Positions 8,855 through 18,526 of a DNA stretch of 64,000 nt are shown here, piece by piece. The translations under genes and the position numbers were made by a program. The stretch is from CAVXSP01 sp963764505. GTDB taxonomy: Bacteria; Acidobacteriota; Vicinamibacteria; Vicinamibacterales; SCN-69-37. The stretch covers positions 124,001 through 188,000 of the forward strand of contig CAVXSP010000003.1 in NCBI GenBank assembly GCA_963764505.1. The letters are read 5' to 3'. Numbering within the stretch: the stretch's first letter is position 1; each line of letters starts with the position of its first letter. The notes under the pieces were generated by a model. It saw only the letters and a program-made list of their open reading frames with translations, had not been told where the DNA came from and ran no database searches.

Positions 8855-10870
8855 TCAGAACGTCTTGAGGAACTCGATCAGGGCACGCTTGTCCTCATCC
8901 GAGAGATTCGCGCCGAACGTGTGCCCCCGATCCAGGACGAAATCCGGCGCGAGGTTGTCCTTCAGGAGCGCCGCCAGCAGCAGGTCGTCCGGCGTCAGCG
9001 AAAGGGCCAGGTCGACGCCGGGCAGCGCCGCGACGAGACGGGCGATCTCGGTGGGATCGACGCGGGCGACGTAGTCGATCGGCGTCCCCTTGGGGATCCG
9101 CAGCGTCCGGCTCGTCCCCGGGATCGCGATCGTGCTGTCGGCGGACGTGACCGGAATGCCCCGCCGCCCGGGCCGCCGCTCCGGCCACAGGAGCTTCTCC
9201 ATCCCGTCGGCGAAGGCCGCCATCCGGCCGGCCACTGACGGATCGCCGTTGAACACGCCGACCGAGTTGTTGTGGAGATACGGCGCGGTCGCCCAGAGGC
9301 TGGTGAGCGACGGCGTCCGATAGTAGCCGCGGCCGCCGGCCGGAAGCGTGAAGTCGATCGGGTGATCCGGGTCCCGCGGGTTGAACAGCCCACGCACCGT
9401 CCCGACGGCAGGCAGGTGCTTGTAGCTCTCGGACGAGAACTGATCCCAGATGTGCCCGCGCGTGGCATTGGATGCGACCGCCCGGCCGATGTTCGTCCCG
9501 ATCTCCGTCACCGGATATCGGACGTCGTCCGACAGGAAGTTGTCGGCCAGGAAGTCGTCGGCCAGCACCGAGTCACGGTACCACTGCCGCCGATCGGTCG
9601 TCGTCTCGGGCGGCTGTTTGCTCGAATGGCAGGACGCGCACCGGTCGGCGAACGCGACCTTGCCACGGCGCAGCACCTCGGGCGCCGCCGCCAGGTACGC
9701 GGCGCCGCCCGGCGCGTCGGCCACGTGCAGCGGCGCCTGCGTCTTCAGGAACGCCCCGGCGTCGGCCATCCGCGCCTCCGTCGCGCGCCAGTCCGCGCAC
9801 GTCGCCCGGGCGTGGTCCATGTCGAACGGCGCCTGCGGCCTCGCGACGCCGGCGATCGGGTCGTGCAGCGTCAGCGAATAGTCGCCGCAGAGCCCGATGT
9901 TCACGTAGACGCGCAGCGAGGCGCCCGCGATCCCGATCGAGTCGGCCCCGTCCTTGAGGATGTGCGGCACGGGGCGGACGGAGCCGTCCGCCATCCGCTC
10001 GGCGATGACCGGCCGGTCCGCGAGGTTGTAGATCGTGTTGATGGCGCTCGGGTTGTCGATGTGGTCGGTCGCCATCCGCGAGGTGTCGGACGTACCGGGC
10101 GGCTGGCTGTTGCCGACCTGCCAGCGGAAATCCGACGGCGTCATCCCAAAATCGAACAGCCGCCCCTCGCGCAGGTACTGGTTGCCGATCGTCGGCGCCA
10201 GGTTCCGCCACGCGGGGACGTCCGGATCCGCCGGCGGGTCGACCGGGTTCAGCCCGACGTGGCAGAACCCGCACGCCATCCCGACGAGGTACGGCGGCTC
10301 GACCGAGCTTCGATCCCTCATGTAGGCCGCGAGACTCCACTTCGACGCGTCGAAGGCCGGGTTGTCGAACCGGCGGAGCCCGACGATGCCGACCGGGGCG
10401 CCGGGCATCTGCGCGATCGGATCGGCCTCCGAACAGTCGTCCATCCACAGTCCATAGCGGTCGGGCGCAGCCGCCGCCCGGCAGCGGGGCTCGTTGATCA
10501 CCCCGAACGTCTCGAAGCGCCGGTCGTGCTGGCGCGAATCGACGAACATCAGCAGGTCGACCTCGCCGCGCGTGAGCACCGCGACGCGACGCCAGAACTG
10601 CTGGTCGCCGGCCGTCCAGAAGTACCAGGTGTCCCGCCCGCGGCTCTCGGCGTCGGTGAGATGACTGCCGCCGTAGCTGTACCCCTCACCGGCCGCTGTC
10701 TTCGAATTGAGGGCACGGGATGGACGCTCGGATTCTGGAGGACTGGCTTCGCGGCCCGTGCTCGATCCGCAGCCTGCCATCGAGACACCCACCGCGACGA
10801 CGAACACGCCGGTGACGAGACGGCGGTGGGAGTTCCGTATCGTGAGTCGAGCCTCTAGCGGTTTCGCCAT
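8855..10870 (-). CDS. RoxA-like two-haem cytochrome c lipoprotein, copy 1
   Basis: A 671-residue lipoprotein. The signal is followed by the lipobox VSMAGC (Cys34), so it should be anchored to a membrane. Haem motifs are CGFCH (200-204) and CASCH (411-415). Total length, the motif spacing of ~211 residues and the block CHVGLNPVDPPADP fit the family of rubber oxygenase RoxA and its myxobacterial relatives (RoxA: two c-haems about 200 residues apart). The ending RALIEFLKTF is shared with the other cytochromes here. It is a 671-residue homologue of the protein at 16058-18520. Oxygenase activity is inference; a two-haem peroxidase is the alternative. The start at ATG 10870 is uncertain because upstream codons are also open. 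Confidence 0.8.
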   Translation of the reverse strand: MAKPLEARLTIRNSHRRLVTGVFVVAVGVSMAGCGSSTGREASPPESERPSRALNSKTAAGEGYSYGGSHLTDAESRGRDTWYFWTAGDQQFWRRVAVLTRGEVDLLMFVDSRQHDRRFETFGVINEPRCRAAAAPDRYGLWMDDCSEADPIAQMPGAPVGIVGLRRFDNPAFDASKWSLAAYMRDRSSVEPPYLVGMACGFCHVGLNPVDPPADPDVPAWRNLAPTIGNQYLREGRLFDFGMTPSDFRWQVGNSQPPGTSDTSRMATDHIDNPSAINTIYNLADRPVIAERMADGSVRPVPHILKDGADSIGIAGASLRVYVNIGLCGDYSLTLHDPIAGVARPQAPFDMDHARATCADWRATEARMADAGAFLKTQAPLHVADAPGGAAYLAAAPEVLRRGKVAFADRCASCHSSKQPPETTTDRRQWYRDSVLADDFLADNFLSDDVRYPVTEIGTNIGRAVASNATRGHIWDQFSSESYKHLPAVGTVRGLFNPRDPDHPIDFTLPAGGRGYYRTPSLTSLWATAPYLHNNSVGVFNGDPSVAGRMAAFADGMEKLLWPERRPGRRGIPVTSADSTIAIPGTSRTLRIPKGTPIDYVARVDPTEIARLVAALPGVDLALSLTPDDLLLAALLKDNLAPDFVLDRGHTFGANLSDEDKRALIEFLKTF

Positions 10871-10990
10871 TGCCTGCGTCCGCACGAAGCGCATGCGCAT
10901 TCTAGGCTCAGCCGGCCCGCGTTGATCAAGCACCTTCGCGCCAACTCGCGCGCGATCGCTCCGGCGGTCGCAGCAATCGCGCGATGTGGG

Positions 10991-12262
10991 TCATACAGTC
11001 CGTTCCTGATCTTCCTTTTTCGCCACGACAGGCTTGAGCGCGCTCAGGCTCTTCAACGCGTTGTACCAGAACGGCGCGCCCAGGCTCAGCAGCCCGGCCG
11101 AGAACAGGATCCCCCAGAAGTGGAGATTCGACGGCCGGACGAAGAACAGATCGTGCGCGAAGTTGGCCGCCGTCCGCCATCGCACGCCGGCCCAGAGCGG
11201 CGCGGGCCACCAGGGCGAGAAGTCCCAGGAGTGGTACGGGTCCGGCACGAGCTGGAACCCGGTCCCGCCGAGAATGCCGCGCGCGGTCAGGGCCTGGTCG
11301 GAGAGCCGCCGGATCTCGGCTTCGCGCTGGCTGACGTTCTCGACCAGCGCCTCGTCGACCGCGTGCTGGTAGCCGGCCACCGCCGCCTCAATCTCGTCCG
11401 GCGCCGTGCCGACGCCGGTCATCGCTTCGCGCAGCCATTCCCCGGCGGCGACCCGGTCGGCGAAGAAGCCCGGCAGCGAGCCTGGCGGGACGCGCGCAAG
11501 AGGGCCGCCGCCCGCGAGATAGCGCTTCATCACGTCCTGATAGAGCACCGGCGGCGCGGGCGAGCGCGCCGGCGGCGCCGCTTGGGCGACGCCGGTCGTC
11601 CCGGCGGCGACGCGCTCGATCGCGTCCGATGCCGCGGCGAGCCGCGCGCGGGCCTCGGGATTCGCCGCCAGCTCCGAGAGCAGCCGGAACGTGTCGAGGT
11701 GCAGCGCGAACGCGACGACCACCGAGAAGGCGATCGTCCACAGCCGCACGTGCGTCGCGAACCGCTGCGAGACGCGATCCATGATCGTGTTGAACCACGC
11801 CGTCACGCCCTCGCCGCCGGCCAGGAGGCTGGCCCGCGCCGCCGCGGCGAGATACGCCATCTGTTCGGCCTCGGTCTTCGCCGCCGCGAGGCTCGCCGGC
11901 GCCGGCGTCCCGCCCGCGAGCAGCCCCATCATCCCGACGAGCTCCTGGACCCGGATCGCGCTCGCGTAGTGCAGGCGCCCGATCCAGCGTCCAACGAGCG
12001 GGATCTCACGCAGCCACGCGGCCCGCGCCATCGCCGAGTCCGAGACGATGGGGTGCTGCAGGATCCGGTCCGCGATGGCGCCCGCCCGGACGCCGAGGTC
12101 CGGATGCAGCGCCCGGAGGAGCTGCTCGACGCCCCAGCGGAGGTTCGTCCCCCGCAGCCCGGAGACGGCCGACATCGTCTGCACGAAGATCGTGACGAGC
12201 AGGCTCACCGTCAGCATCACGACGGCGAACGCGATGGCCATGTCCAGGTGATCGAGCGTCAC
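10991..12262 (-). CDS. Predicted membrane protein of unknown function
   Basis: A 423-residue protein starting with GTG at 12262, preceded by GAGGGG. A hydrophobic segment at residues ~7-30, a second near 175-195 and one near 390-410 predict three membrane helices with large Ala/Arg-rich soluble parts between them. I recognise no catalytic motif. It lies 32 bp after the alpha/beta hydrolase gene and 120 bp before the RoxA-like lipoprotein on the same strand, so it belongs to the leftward operon and may anchor or organise the cluster's enzymes. Confidence 0.7.
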   Translation of the reverse strand: MTLDHLDMAIAFAVVMLTVSLLVTIFVQTMSAVSGLRGTNLRWGVEQLLRALHPDLGVRAGAIADRILQHPIVSDSAMARAAWLREIPLVGRWIGRLHYASAIRVQELVGMMGLLAGGTPAPASLAAAKTEAEQMAYLAAAARASLLAGGEGVTAWFNTIMDRVSQRFATHVRLWTIAFSVVVAFALHLDTFRLLSELAANPEARARLAAASDAIERVAAGTTGVAQAAPPARSPAPPVLYQDVMKRYLAGGGPLARVPPGSLPGFFADRVAAGEWLREAMTGVGTAPDEIEAAVAGYQHAVDEALVENVSQREAEIRRLSDQALTARGILGGTGFQLVPDPYHSWDFSPWWPAPLWAGVRWRTAANFAHDLFFVRPSNLHFWGILFSAGLLSLGAPFWYNALKSLSALKPVVAKKEDQERTV

Positions 12263-12294
12263 ATCCGACCCCTCACGTGTCTCCGGCCGCTCTG

Positions 12295-13630
12295 CTACGA
12301 CGCCGCGACGCCCGAGAGCAGCGCGAACGCCACCTCGTCGTGGCAGATGTCCTCGTGCTCGGCGATGATCTGGTCCGCCCGGAGATTGAAGACCTTGCCG
12401 GCTTCGAACGCATACGGCGTCCCAGCGGCCTGCAGCGTGCCGACCACCCGCTCGGGCGTGTGCTGCGCGCCGTTGCGCCCGAGGCCGCCGAACCGGTCGT
12501 TCTCGTCGCCAATCGCCGAGGCGTCCTGTCCTGCCACGCGCGAGGCGAGCGGGTAGGCGACCCCGACGGCGCTGTCGTGCTCGCTATGCGTCACGATGAT
12601 CGGGCCGCGCACCTTGTGCTCGGTCAGCACCTGCCGGAATCCACCGTCCCGGGTCCCGTCGAACTTGGACGCGAACCCGTTGTGCGAGAACGCCGCCTGC
12701 AGGAGCGTCAGGCTATCGAAGACGACCGGGGCCTGATCCGCGGGGCCGTCGGCCGCCGCGGTGACGAGCCGCGCGCCGAAACTGTGGCCGATCAGGTGCA
12801 CGCGCATGTCGGGGCGTAGCGCCTTCAGCCGCCGCAACACGCCGCTCACGCCGAGCCGCCCCACTGTCCCCGCGCGCTCCTTCATGAGGTAGTAGGTGGA
12901 GTAGTTGAGGAGGTTGCGCGCGCCGGAGAGAACCCCGCTGAAGGCCTCCGCGAACCCCGCCGCCGAACCGGCGGGCGCCCCGACTGGCAGGGTGCGAATC
13001 GCCGCCGCTCCACCGCTCGGGGGGCCGGGCCGTCGGGCCAGCGTCGGCTTCGACAGCCAATCCATCAGCGTCTTCCCGTTCTGCGCGAAGAAATCCGTCG
13101 ACGCATCCTCCGCCTGCGCACCGGCGGGCGTCAGCACCGACCGGACGAGGTCCGCGAACTCCTCCTGGGCCTTGGGACTGTTCGGGAGGATGGGAATGAG
13201 CGCGCGTGCGCGCTGGAGCACTGGCGCCTTATCCGGCGCCGCCAGCGTCTCGTTGAACCGATCGAGCTGCTGTTCGATGAAGGCAGCCGGGACGGCGGAC
13301 CCGAGCCCGGCCGCCGCGCCTGGAATCAGCTCCTCCTCGGCGAACTTCTTCGAGGGCCAGAGCACGGCCATGATGGCAAAGGTCCGGTCCGGCGACACCG
13401 GCGGCGGGCGCCGGTCGAGGACGGCCCGCACGCATGCGAAGAACCGCGCGTACAGCGCCCGCGCGTCGGTCATGTCGTTGTTCCAGCCGTGCGAGAATCG
13501 CCAGCAGGTCCGTCACCCCGGAATCCGCGGCCGTGCCCTGCTCGAGCGCGACGACCTGCGCCGGGTCGTGCACGGCTCCATCCTTGGTGAACTCGACCTC
13601 GAAGCACGGGAATCCGCTGAGTGCCGGCAC
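12295..13630 (-). pseudogene. Alpha/beta hydrolase, frame broken by one extra base
   Basis: A serine hydrolase gene split between two frames. The first 45 codons (GTG 13630, AGGAG 6 nt upstream) read to TDLLAI and then lose frame. Removing one base in GAATC at 13495-13499 restores ISHGWNNDMTDARALY, the oxyanion-hole region expected in this family. The downstream part (open from an internal ATG at 13473) carries the nucleophile elbow LIGHSFGARLV and a late His in THSEHD. The restored product would be about 444 residues. It sits 14 bp after the S8 protease gene and 32 bp before the membrane protein. Role: ester or lipid hydrolysis by family; substrate unknown. The break may be a read error. Confidence 0.75.
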
Positions 13631-13644
13631 GGTCGTCTCCTGTG

Positions 13645-15195
13645 TCAGACGGACTGGATCGCGCGCATCAGGTCCACGAGGCCGTGGCCCTGGAAGTATC
13701 GGTCGCGGTTGAGATCCGTCGCACTGCTGGTGAAGATCCGTTTGACCTCCTCCGGCCGGCCGATGAACTCCCGCCGGATCGAGAGGAAGGCGGCAATCAC
13801 GCCCGAGACGTGCGGGGCCGCCATGCTGGTGCCGCTGTCCTCCACGTAGAGGCAGTCGCCGCGGCACGCCGGCGAGGGCTCGTCGCTGCCGGCGGCGGCT
13901 TGCGTGAGCGTCGTCTGCCTCAGCTGACCCGCCGCGCAGGACAGGATCTTCTCGCCAGGCGCGACCAGGTCCGGCTTGGGCCGGCCGTCGCCGGTCGGTC
14001 CCTTCGAGGAGAAGTACGACACGCCGTAGACGTGCGGCATGTCCCGGTGCGTCGCCCCGACCGTGATCGCGAGGTCCGCATTCCCCGGATCGTTGATCGT
14101 CAGGCCCATGCCGGCCGCGACGGTGCCCTTGAACGCCGACTGGGCGAATCCGTAGCCGGTGTTCCCCGCCGCCACGACGACCACGACGCCGCTCCGGACG
14201 AGGCGATCGACCTCGACGCACAAGGGACTCTGGCCGCAGGCGAACCACTCCGGCTCGAAGTCGTAGCCGACGCTCATGTTCACGCCGTGGATCTGCAGGC
14301 GGCGCCCGTAGCCGTTGACCTGCTGGATCGCGGCGATGGCGGCAATCAGGTTGCTCGCCGTCCCCTGGCCGTTCGCGTCGAGCACCTTCAGGCTGAGGAG
14401 CTTGCACTGCGGCGCCATCCCGGCAATGGCGTCGAGCTCGAGCCGGTCGAACGTGATTTCCCCGCGCTCGTCCCGATGGCGGGCCAGCGCCACGATCCGG
14501 CGGTCGTCCCCCCTGGGGATCTCGCCGGCGATGATGCCGGCCACGTGCGTGCCGTGGCCGAACTCGTCGCTGAGCGCATCGCCGGGCCCCTCGAGCGCCG
14601 TGAAGTCCTGGTGCGGCAGGGCCGGACTCAGCGCCAGATTGCGGTGGGTGGCGAAGTGCGGATGCGAGGCGTCGATCCCCGAATCCATCACGGCCCACAC
14701 CACCTCGCGGCCGAAGGCGGAGAAGGACGAGCGCGCCGCGTCGGCCTTCACGGTCGCCACGCTCCGGTTGATGAGGGCCTTGATCTGGAAGTCCGGCCAG
14801 ATGCGGTAGATCGCGCGCCGCGTCGGGCGCCGCTCCGTCTGTTCGACCGTCACGGCGGCTTCCCCGTCGAGGCGGACGAGGCCGCGAATCACGGCCGGCT
14901 CGAACGCCCCGAACAGGTACTGGTCGGACAGGCGGCTCTTCGCGGCGCTGATCCCCTGCGGCACGCCGGGCGTCCCGAACTGCGCGATGGCGGCGCCTAC
15001 CTCCTCCTCGATGCGCGCCCGCGCGGCGCGCGCGCCGTCGGGGTACTCCAGGTTGATGTCGATGATGACCGGCAGCGGCTGGCGCGGCTCGGGGCCCTCC
15101 TCCCTCGTCTTCAGGAGGTCCAGCAGCGGAATGGCGATGACGGTCTTGTCGAGCACTTCTGGCGTGAACGGCTTCTTCGCCGGGTCCGCGTCCAT
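13645..15195 (-). CDS. S8 family serine peptidase (subtilase), paralogue 2
   Basis: A 516-residue subtilisin-like protease and the first gene of the leftward arm. The triad is D171 (AVMDSGID), H214 (FGHGTHVAG) and S457 (DSGTSMAAPHVSG); the oxyanion strand is VVAAGNTGYG. Residues ~1-150 look like a propeptide region (IWPDFQIKALINRS just before the catalytic domain) without a signal peptide. The start at ATG 15195 has GGGAG 6 nt upstream. It shares its C-terminal half with the protease at 2637-4490. Two related subtilases bracketing one operon suggest maturation or turnover of cluster proteins, which is an inference. Confidence 0.92.
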   Translation of the reverse strand: MDADPAKKPFTPEVLDKTVIAIPLLDLLKTREEGPEPRQPLPVIIDINLEYPDGARAARARIEEEVGAAIAQFGTPGVPQGISAAKSRLSDQYLFGAFEPAVIRGLVRLDGEAAVTVEQTERRPTRRAIYRIWPDFQIKALINRSVATVKADAARSSFSAFGREVVWAVMDSGIDASHPHFATHRNLALSPALPHQDFTALEGPGDALSDEFGHGTHVAGIIAGEIPRGDDRRIVALARHRDERGEITFDRLELDAIAGMAPQCKLLSLKVLDANGQGTASNLIAAIAAIQQVNGYGRRLQIHGVNMSVGYDFEPEWFACGQSPLCVEVDRLVRSGVVVVVAAGNTGYGFAQSAFKGTVAAGMGLTINDPGNADLAITVGATHRDMPHVYGVSYFSSKGPTGDGRPKPDLVAPGEKILSCAAGQLRQTTLTQAAAGSDEPSPACRGDCLYVEDSGTSMAAPHVSGVIAAFLSIRREFIGRPEEVKRIFTSSATDLNRDRYFQGHGLVDLMRAIQSV

Positions 15196-15311
15196 GGTCG
15201 CTCCCGTCGCGCATCTTAGAAGACTCGCCTCCGGGTGTCGAGACGTGCGCGGACGTGATACCGTCTTTCGCGCGCGGAACTTCCCGAATTTCGCGTGCGC
15301 GGAGGTTCATC
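15196..15311. promoter_or_regulatory. Divergent promoter region of the cytochrome cluster
   Basis: This 116-bp gap is the only divergent junction between the leftward arm (S8 protease onward, to 1488) and the rightward arm (DUF5995 to GH13, to 22431). Both arms must therefore be driven from here unless internal promoters exist. A strong GGAGG at 15301-15305 precedes the rightward start. I could not identify convincing -35/-10 pairs or an operator, and no regulator gene lies nearby. Confidence 0.5.
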
Positions 15312-16058
15312 ATGGGCTTGCGGACGGTCCTCGCTCGCGGACCGGCGACGTCGATCGATCAGGCGATCGCGCTGATGACCGCGATCGACGGGGCGCTCCC
15401 GGCATCGGACGGCCTCCGTTGGTTCAATCACCTCTACCTGCAGGTCACGCGCGCCGTCCAGTCGGCGCTGGCGGAATCGAGACGCTTCGAGGACGCGACC
15501 TTCCTCGTTCGGCTCGACGTGGTGTTCGCGAACCTCTACTTCGCGGCGGCCGAAACAGGCAATGAGGACCCGGGCGGAGCGCCGGCGGCGTGGCGGCCGC
15601 TCCTGGAAGCGCGCGCGGCGGTCCGGCACCCAATCCAGTTCGCGCTCGCCGGCATGAACGCCCACATCAACCGGGATCTGCCGGCCGGCATCGTCACGGC
15701 CTACCGGGAGCTCGGCGGCAGTCCGACGGTGCCGGATGCCCGGCGCGAGGATTTCGAGCGCGTCAACGACGTCCTCGAGCAGGTCGAGACGGACATGAAG
15801 CGCGAGTTCACGACGGGGTGGGTCGGGAAGGTGGACGCGCTGACGGCGCCGCTCGACAATCGGGTCGCGATGTGGAACGTCCGCGCCGCGCGCGAGGCCG
15901 CGTGGACCAACGCGCAGGTGCTCTGGACGCTCCAGTCCGCGCCCGCGCTGCGTGACGACTTCTTCGATCGGCTGGACCGATTCACCGGGTTCGCGTCGCG
16001 AGGCCTGCTGACGCCGCTCGCGCTCGCCTCCCCTGTAGGCCAGGAGGCATGCCAGTGA
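15312..16058 (+). CDS. DUF5995 family protein
   Basis: A 248-residue protein that resembles the DUF5995 family through HPIQFALAGMNAHINRDLP and the helical segment before it; the His residues of the HIN block look like conserved metal or haem ligands. No signal peptide. The start at ATG 15312 was chosen because GGAGG lies 6 nt upstream. It is the first gene of the rightward arm, and its stop TGA overlaps the ATG of the RoxA-like gene (TGATG), so the two are translationally coupled. The biochemical role of the family is unknown; coupling suggests it serves the cytochrome. Confidence 0.72.
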   Translation: MGLRTVLARGPATSIDQAIALMTAIDGALPASDGLRWFNHLYLQVTRAVQSALAESRRFEDATFLVRLDVVFANLYFAAAETGNEDPGGAPAAWRPLLEARAAVRHPIQFALAGMNAHINRDLPAGIVTAYRELGGSPTVPDARREDFERVNDVLEQVETDMKREFTTGWVGKVDALTAPLDNRVAMWNVRAAREAAWTNAQVLWTLQSAPALRDDFFDRLDRFTGFASRGLLTPLALASPVGQEACQ

Positions 16059-18520
16059 TGCCCGCCATCCCGTCACGTCCGCTCATCGCCCGCGCCGCGG
16101 CGCTCGCCGGCGCGCTGGCCGCCGCCGGCGCGCTCGCCGCCTGCGGCGCCAGCCAGGGGCTCCCGGGGCACGTGCTCGACGAAGCCTCCCGCGTGCACCG
16201 GACGGCCGAGTCGCTTCCCGCCGCCGGCGAGGACTACTTCCACGACATGGACGGCGCACTGCCGCTGACGCCCGAGGAGATTCAGGGCCGCAACACGTGG
16301 CTCGTCTGGACCGGCGGCAACGATCGGTTCTGGGACGGCATCTCCGCCACGAGCTTCGGCACGCTGGACTTCCTCAAGACGCTCTCGTCGCACCCGACCA
16401 TGAAGTACAGCCGGGACAACCGGTGGCGCTACCTGGGACTGGTGAACGAGCCGTGCTATCGGAAGGCGACCGGGCCGGATCCGAACCGCTACGGGCTCTG
16501 GCTCGACGTGCGCGATTCGAGCTGTCCGCCGGATCCGTTCGCCGACGCCGCCAAGTACCCGGGCGTCGCGATCGGCTCCCGCGGCAAGACGGTGCCGGTC
16601 GGGTCCTACTACGGCGAGCCCTCGGGGGTCGTCGGCCTCCGCCTCTTCCCGAACCCGGACTTCGACGAGAACGCGCGCCGGAAGTGGGACTCGGAGCGCT
16701 ACTACCGGGATCCGGACTACTACTTCTCGCGCGATCTGGTGAGGCCCTACCGCGTCGGGATGTCCTGCGCGTTCTGCCACGTCGGCCCGAACCCGGTGAA
16801 GCCGCCGGCGGACCCGGAGAGCCCGCAGTGGGAGAACCTGAGCTCGAACGTCGGCGCGCAGTACTTCTGGGTGGACCGGATCTTCAACTGGCGCGGCGAC
16901 GAGAACAGCGGGAGCTTCTTCTTCCAGCTCTTTCACACGTCGCGCCCCGGCTCGCTCGACACGTCGCTCGTCTCGACCGACAACATCAACAACCCGCGGA
17001 CGATGAACGCCGTCTACGAGCTCGGCCCGCGGATGGCGCTCGCCAGGAAGTGGGGCAAGGAGGTGCTGGCCGGCGGCGAATTGAACAACCGCCAGTTCAA
17101 CGACTTCGTGCCGGCCGGCGACCCGCTCAGCCAGTTCTTCCAGCCGCCGAACATCACCTGGACGCCGCGTGTGCTCAAGGACGGCTCCGACTCGGTCGGC
17201 GCGCTCGGGGCGCTCAACCGGGTGTACCTGAACATCGGCCTCTTCAGCGAGGAATGGCTGCTCCACTTCCGGCCGCTCGTCGGCGGTCAGAAGATCACGC
17301 CGATTGAAATCGCCGTCGCGCGGAAGAACTCGGCATACTGGGGCTCCACCGAGCTGCAGACGCCGAACATGGCCCGGTTCTTCCTCAGGAGCACGGCGCC
17401 CCATCACCTGAAGGACGCGCCCGGCGGCGCCGCCTACCTCGCCGGGGACGCCGCGACGCTCGGACGCGGCAAGGAGGTCTTCGCGGAGCGCTGCGCGCGC
17501 TGCCATTCGAGCAAGCTGCCGCCGCTGCCTGCCGGCCTGGACCTCGAGAACTGCAACGGCAAGGACTACCTGACGTGCTGGGACCGGTACTGGGCGTGGA
17601 CCAAGACCGACCAGTTCAAGAGCGACGTGACGAAGATCGTCCTGGCCGACGACTTCCTCGACGGCAACTATCTCTCGACCGAGCTGCGAATCCCATCCAC
17701 CCTGATGCAGACGAACGTCTGCAGCCCGATTGCGACCAACGCGATTGCCGGCAACATCTGGGACAACTTCTCGTCGCAGTCGTACAAGGAGCTGCCGTCG
17801 GTCGGCTCGGTCAAGGTCCGGAACCCGCTGACCGGCGCCGAGTCGGAGTTCGTGCTGCCGGGCGGCGGCCGAGGGTTCACGCGCCCGGCCTCGCTCGTGA
17901 GCCTCTGGTCGACGGCCCCGTTCCTGCAGAACAACACTGTGGGGCCGTTCGACCCGAGCCCGTCGGTCGAGGCGCGCATGCGCGTCTTCGAGCAGTCGAT
18001 CGAGCAGATGCTCTGGCCGGAGCGGCGGCCGAAAGATCCGATCTTCGCCAGCGACACCGGCGCGGGCGTCGGCGTCATCGATCGGACGACCGCTGACAGC
18101 TCGATCTGGATCCCGGCCGGCTACGTGCCCGACGAGCTGCGCGGGCTGCTCGGCCTCGGCCAGCGGCTGTTTCCGTTCTTCTTCCGCAACGGATCGATCG
18201 AGATCGGGCCCATTCCCAAAGGCACGCCGGTGAGCCTGGTCGCAAACGCCGACCTGCTCGGCGCCGACCTCCCGATCAACGAGCGCGTCGATCATCAGAA
18301 GCAGCTCGTCGGGACCCTCGGGCTCGTGAAGCGCGACCTGAAGCGCGGCGTCAACCCGTTCGCCGACCCGGCGCTCCTCGATCGGATGCTGCAGGTGAGC
18401 AAGTGCCCGGACTTCGTCGTCAACAAGGGCCACTACTTCGGCACGGACCTCCAGCCGGACGAGCCGGGGCTGAGCGACGACGACAAACGGGCCCTGATCG
18501 GGTTCCTGAAGACGTTCTGA
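16058..18520 (+). CDS. RoxA-like two-haem cytochrome c lipoprotein, copy 2
   Basis: An 820-residue lipoprotein, the largest cytochrome of the cluster. The signal ends in lipobox LAAC with Cys29. Haem motifs are CAFCH (237-241) and CARCH (479-483). The first is followed by VGPNPVKPPADPESPQW, as in RoxA-related proteins; further blocks shared with copy 1 are RYGLW, LKDGSDSVG and the C-terminal ALIGFLKTF. It is about 150 residues longer than copy 1 because of inserts between and after the haem motifs. The start at ATG 16058 overlaps the DUF5995 stop and has AGGAGG 10 nt upstream; ATG 16049 is too close to that site. Proposed role: surface or periplasmic oxygenase/peroxidase (inference). Confidence 0.82.
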   Translation: MPAIPSRPLIARAAALAGALAAAGALAACGASQGLPGHVLDEASRVHRTAESLPAAGEDYFHDMDGALPLTPEEIQGRNTWLVWTGGNDRFWDGISATSFGTLDFLKTLSSHPTMKYSRDNRWRYLGLVNEPCYRKATGPDPNRYGLWLDVRDSSCPPDPFADAAKYPGVAIGSRGKTVPVGSYYGEPSGVVGLRLFPNPDFDENARRKWDSERYYRDPDYYFSRDLVRPYRVGMSCAFCHVGPNPVKPPADPESPQWENLSSNVGAQYFWVDRIFNWRGDENSGSFFFQLFHTSRPGSLDTSLVSTDNINNPRTMNAVYELGPRMALARKWGKEVLAGGELNNRQFNDFVPAGDPLSQFFQPPNITWTPRVLKDGSDSVGALGALNRVYLNIGLFSEEWLLHFRPLVGGQKITPIEIAVARKNSAYWGSTELQTPNMARFFLRSTAPHHLKDAPGGAAYLAGDAATLGRGKEVFAERCARCHSSKLPPLPAGLDLENCNGKDYLTCWDRYWAWTKTDQFKSDVTKIVLADDFLDGNYLSTELRIPSTLMQTNVCSPIATNAIAGNIWDNFSSQSYKELPSVGSVKVRNPLTGAESEFVLPGGGRGFTRPASLVSLWSTAPFLQNNTVGPFDPSPSVEARMRVFEQSIEQMLWPERRPKDPIFASDTGAGVGVIDRTTADSSIWIPAGYVPDELRGLLGLGQRLFPFFFRNGSIEIGPIPKGTPVSLVANADLLGADLPINERVDHQKQLVGTLGLVKRDLKRGVNPFADPALLDRMLQVSKCPDFVVNKGHYFGTDLQPDEPGLSDDDKRALIGFLKTF

Positions 18521-18526
18521 TCTCCG

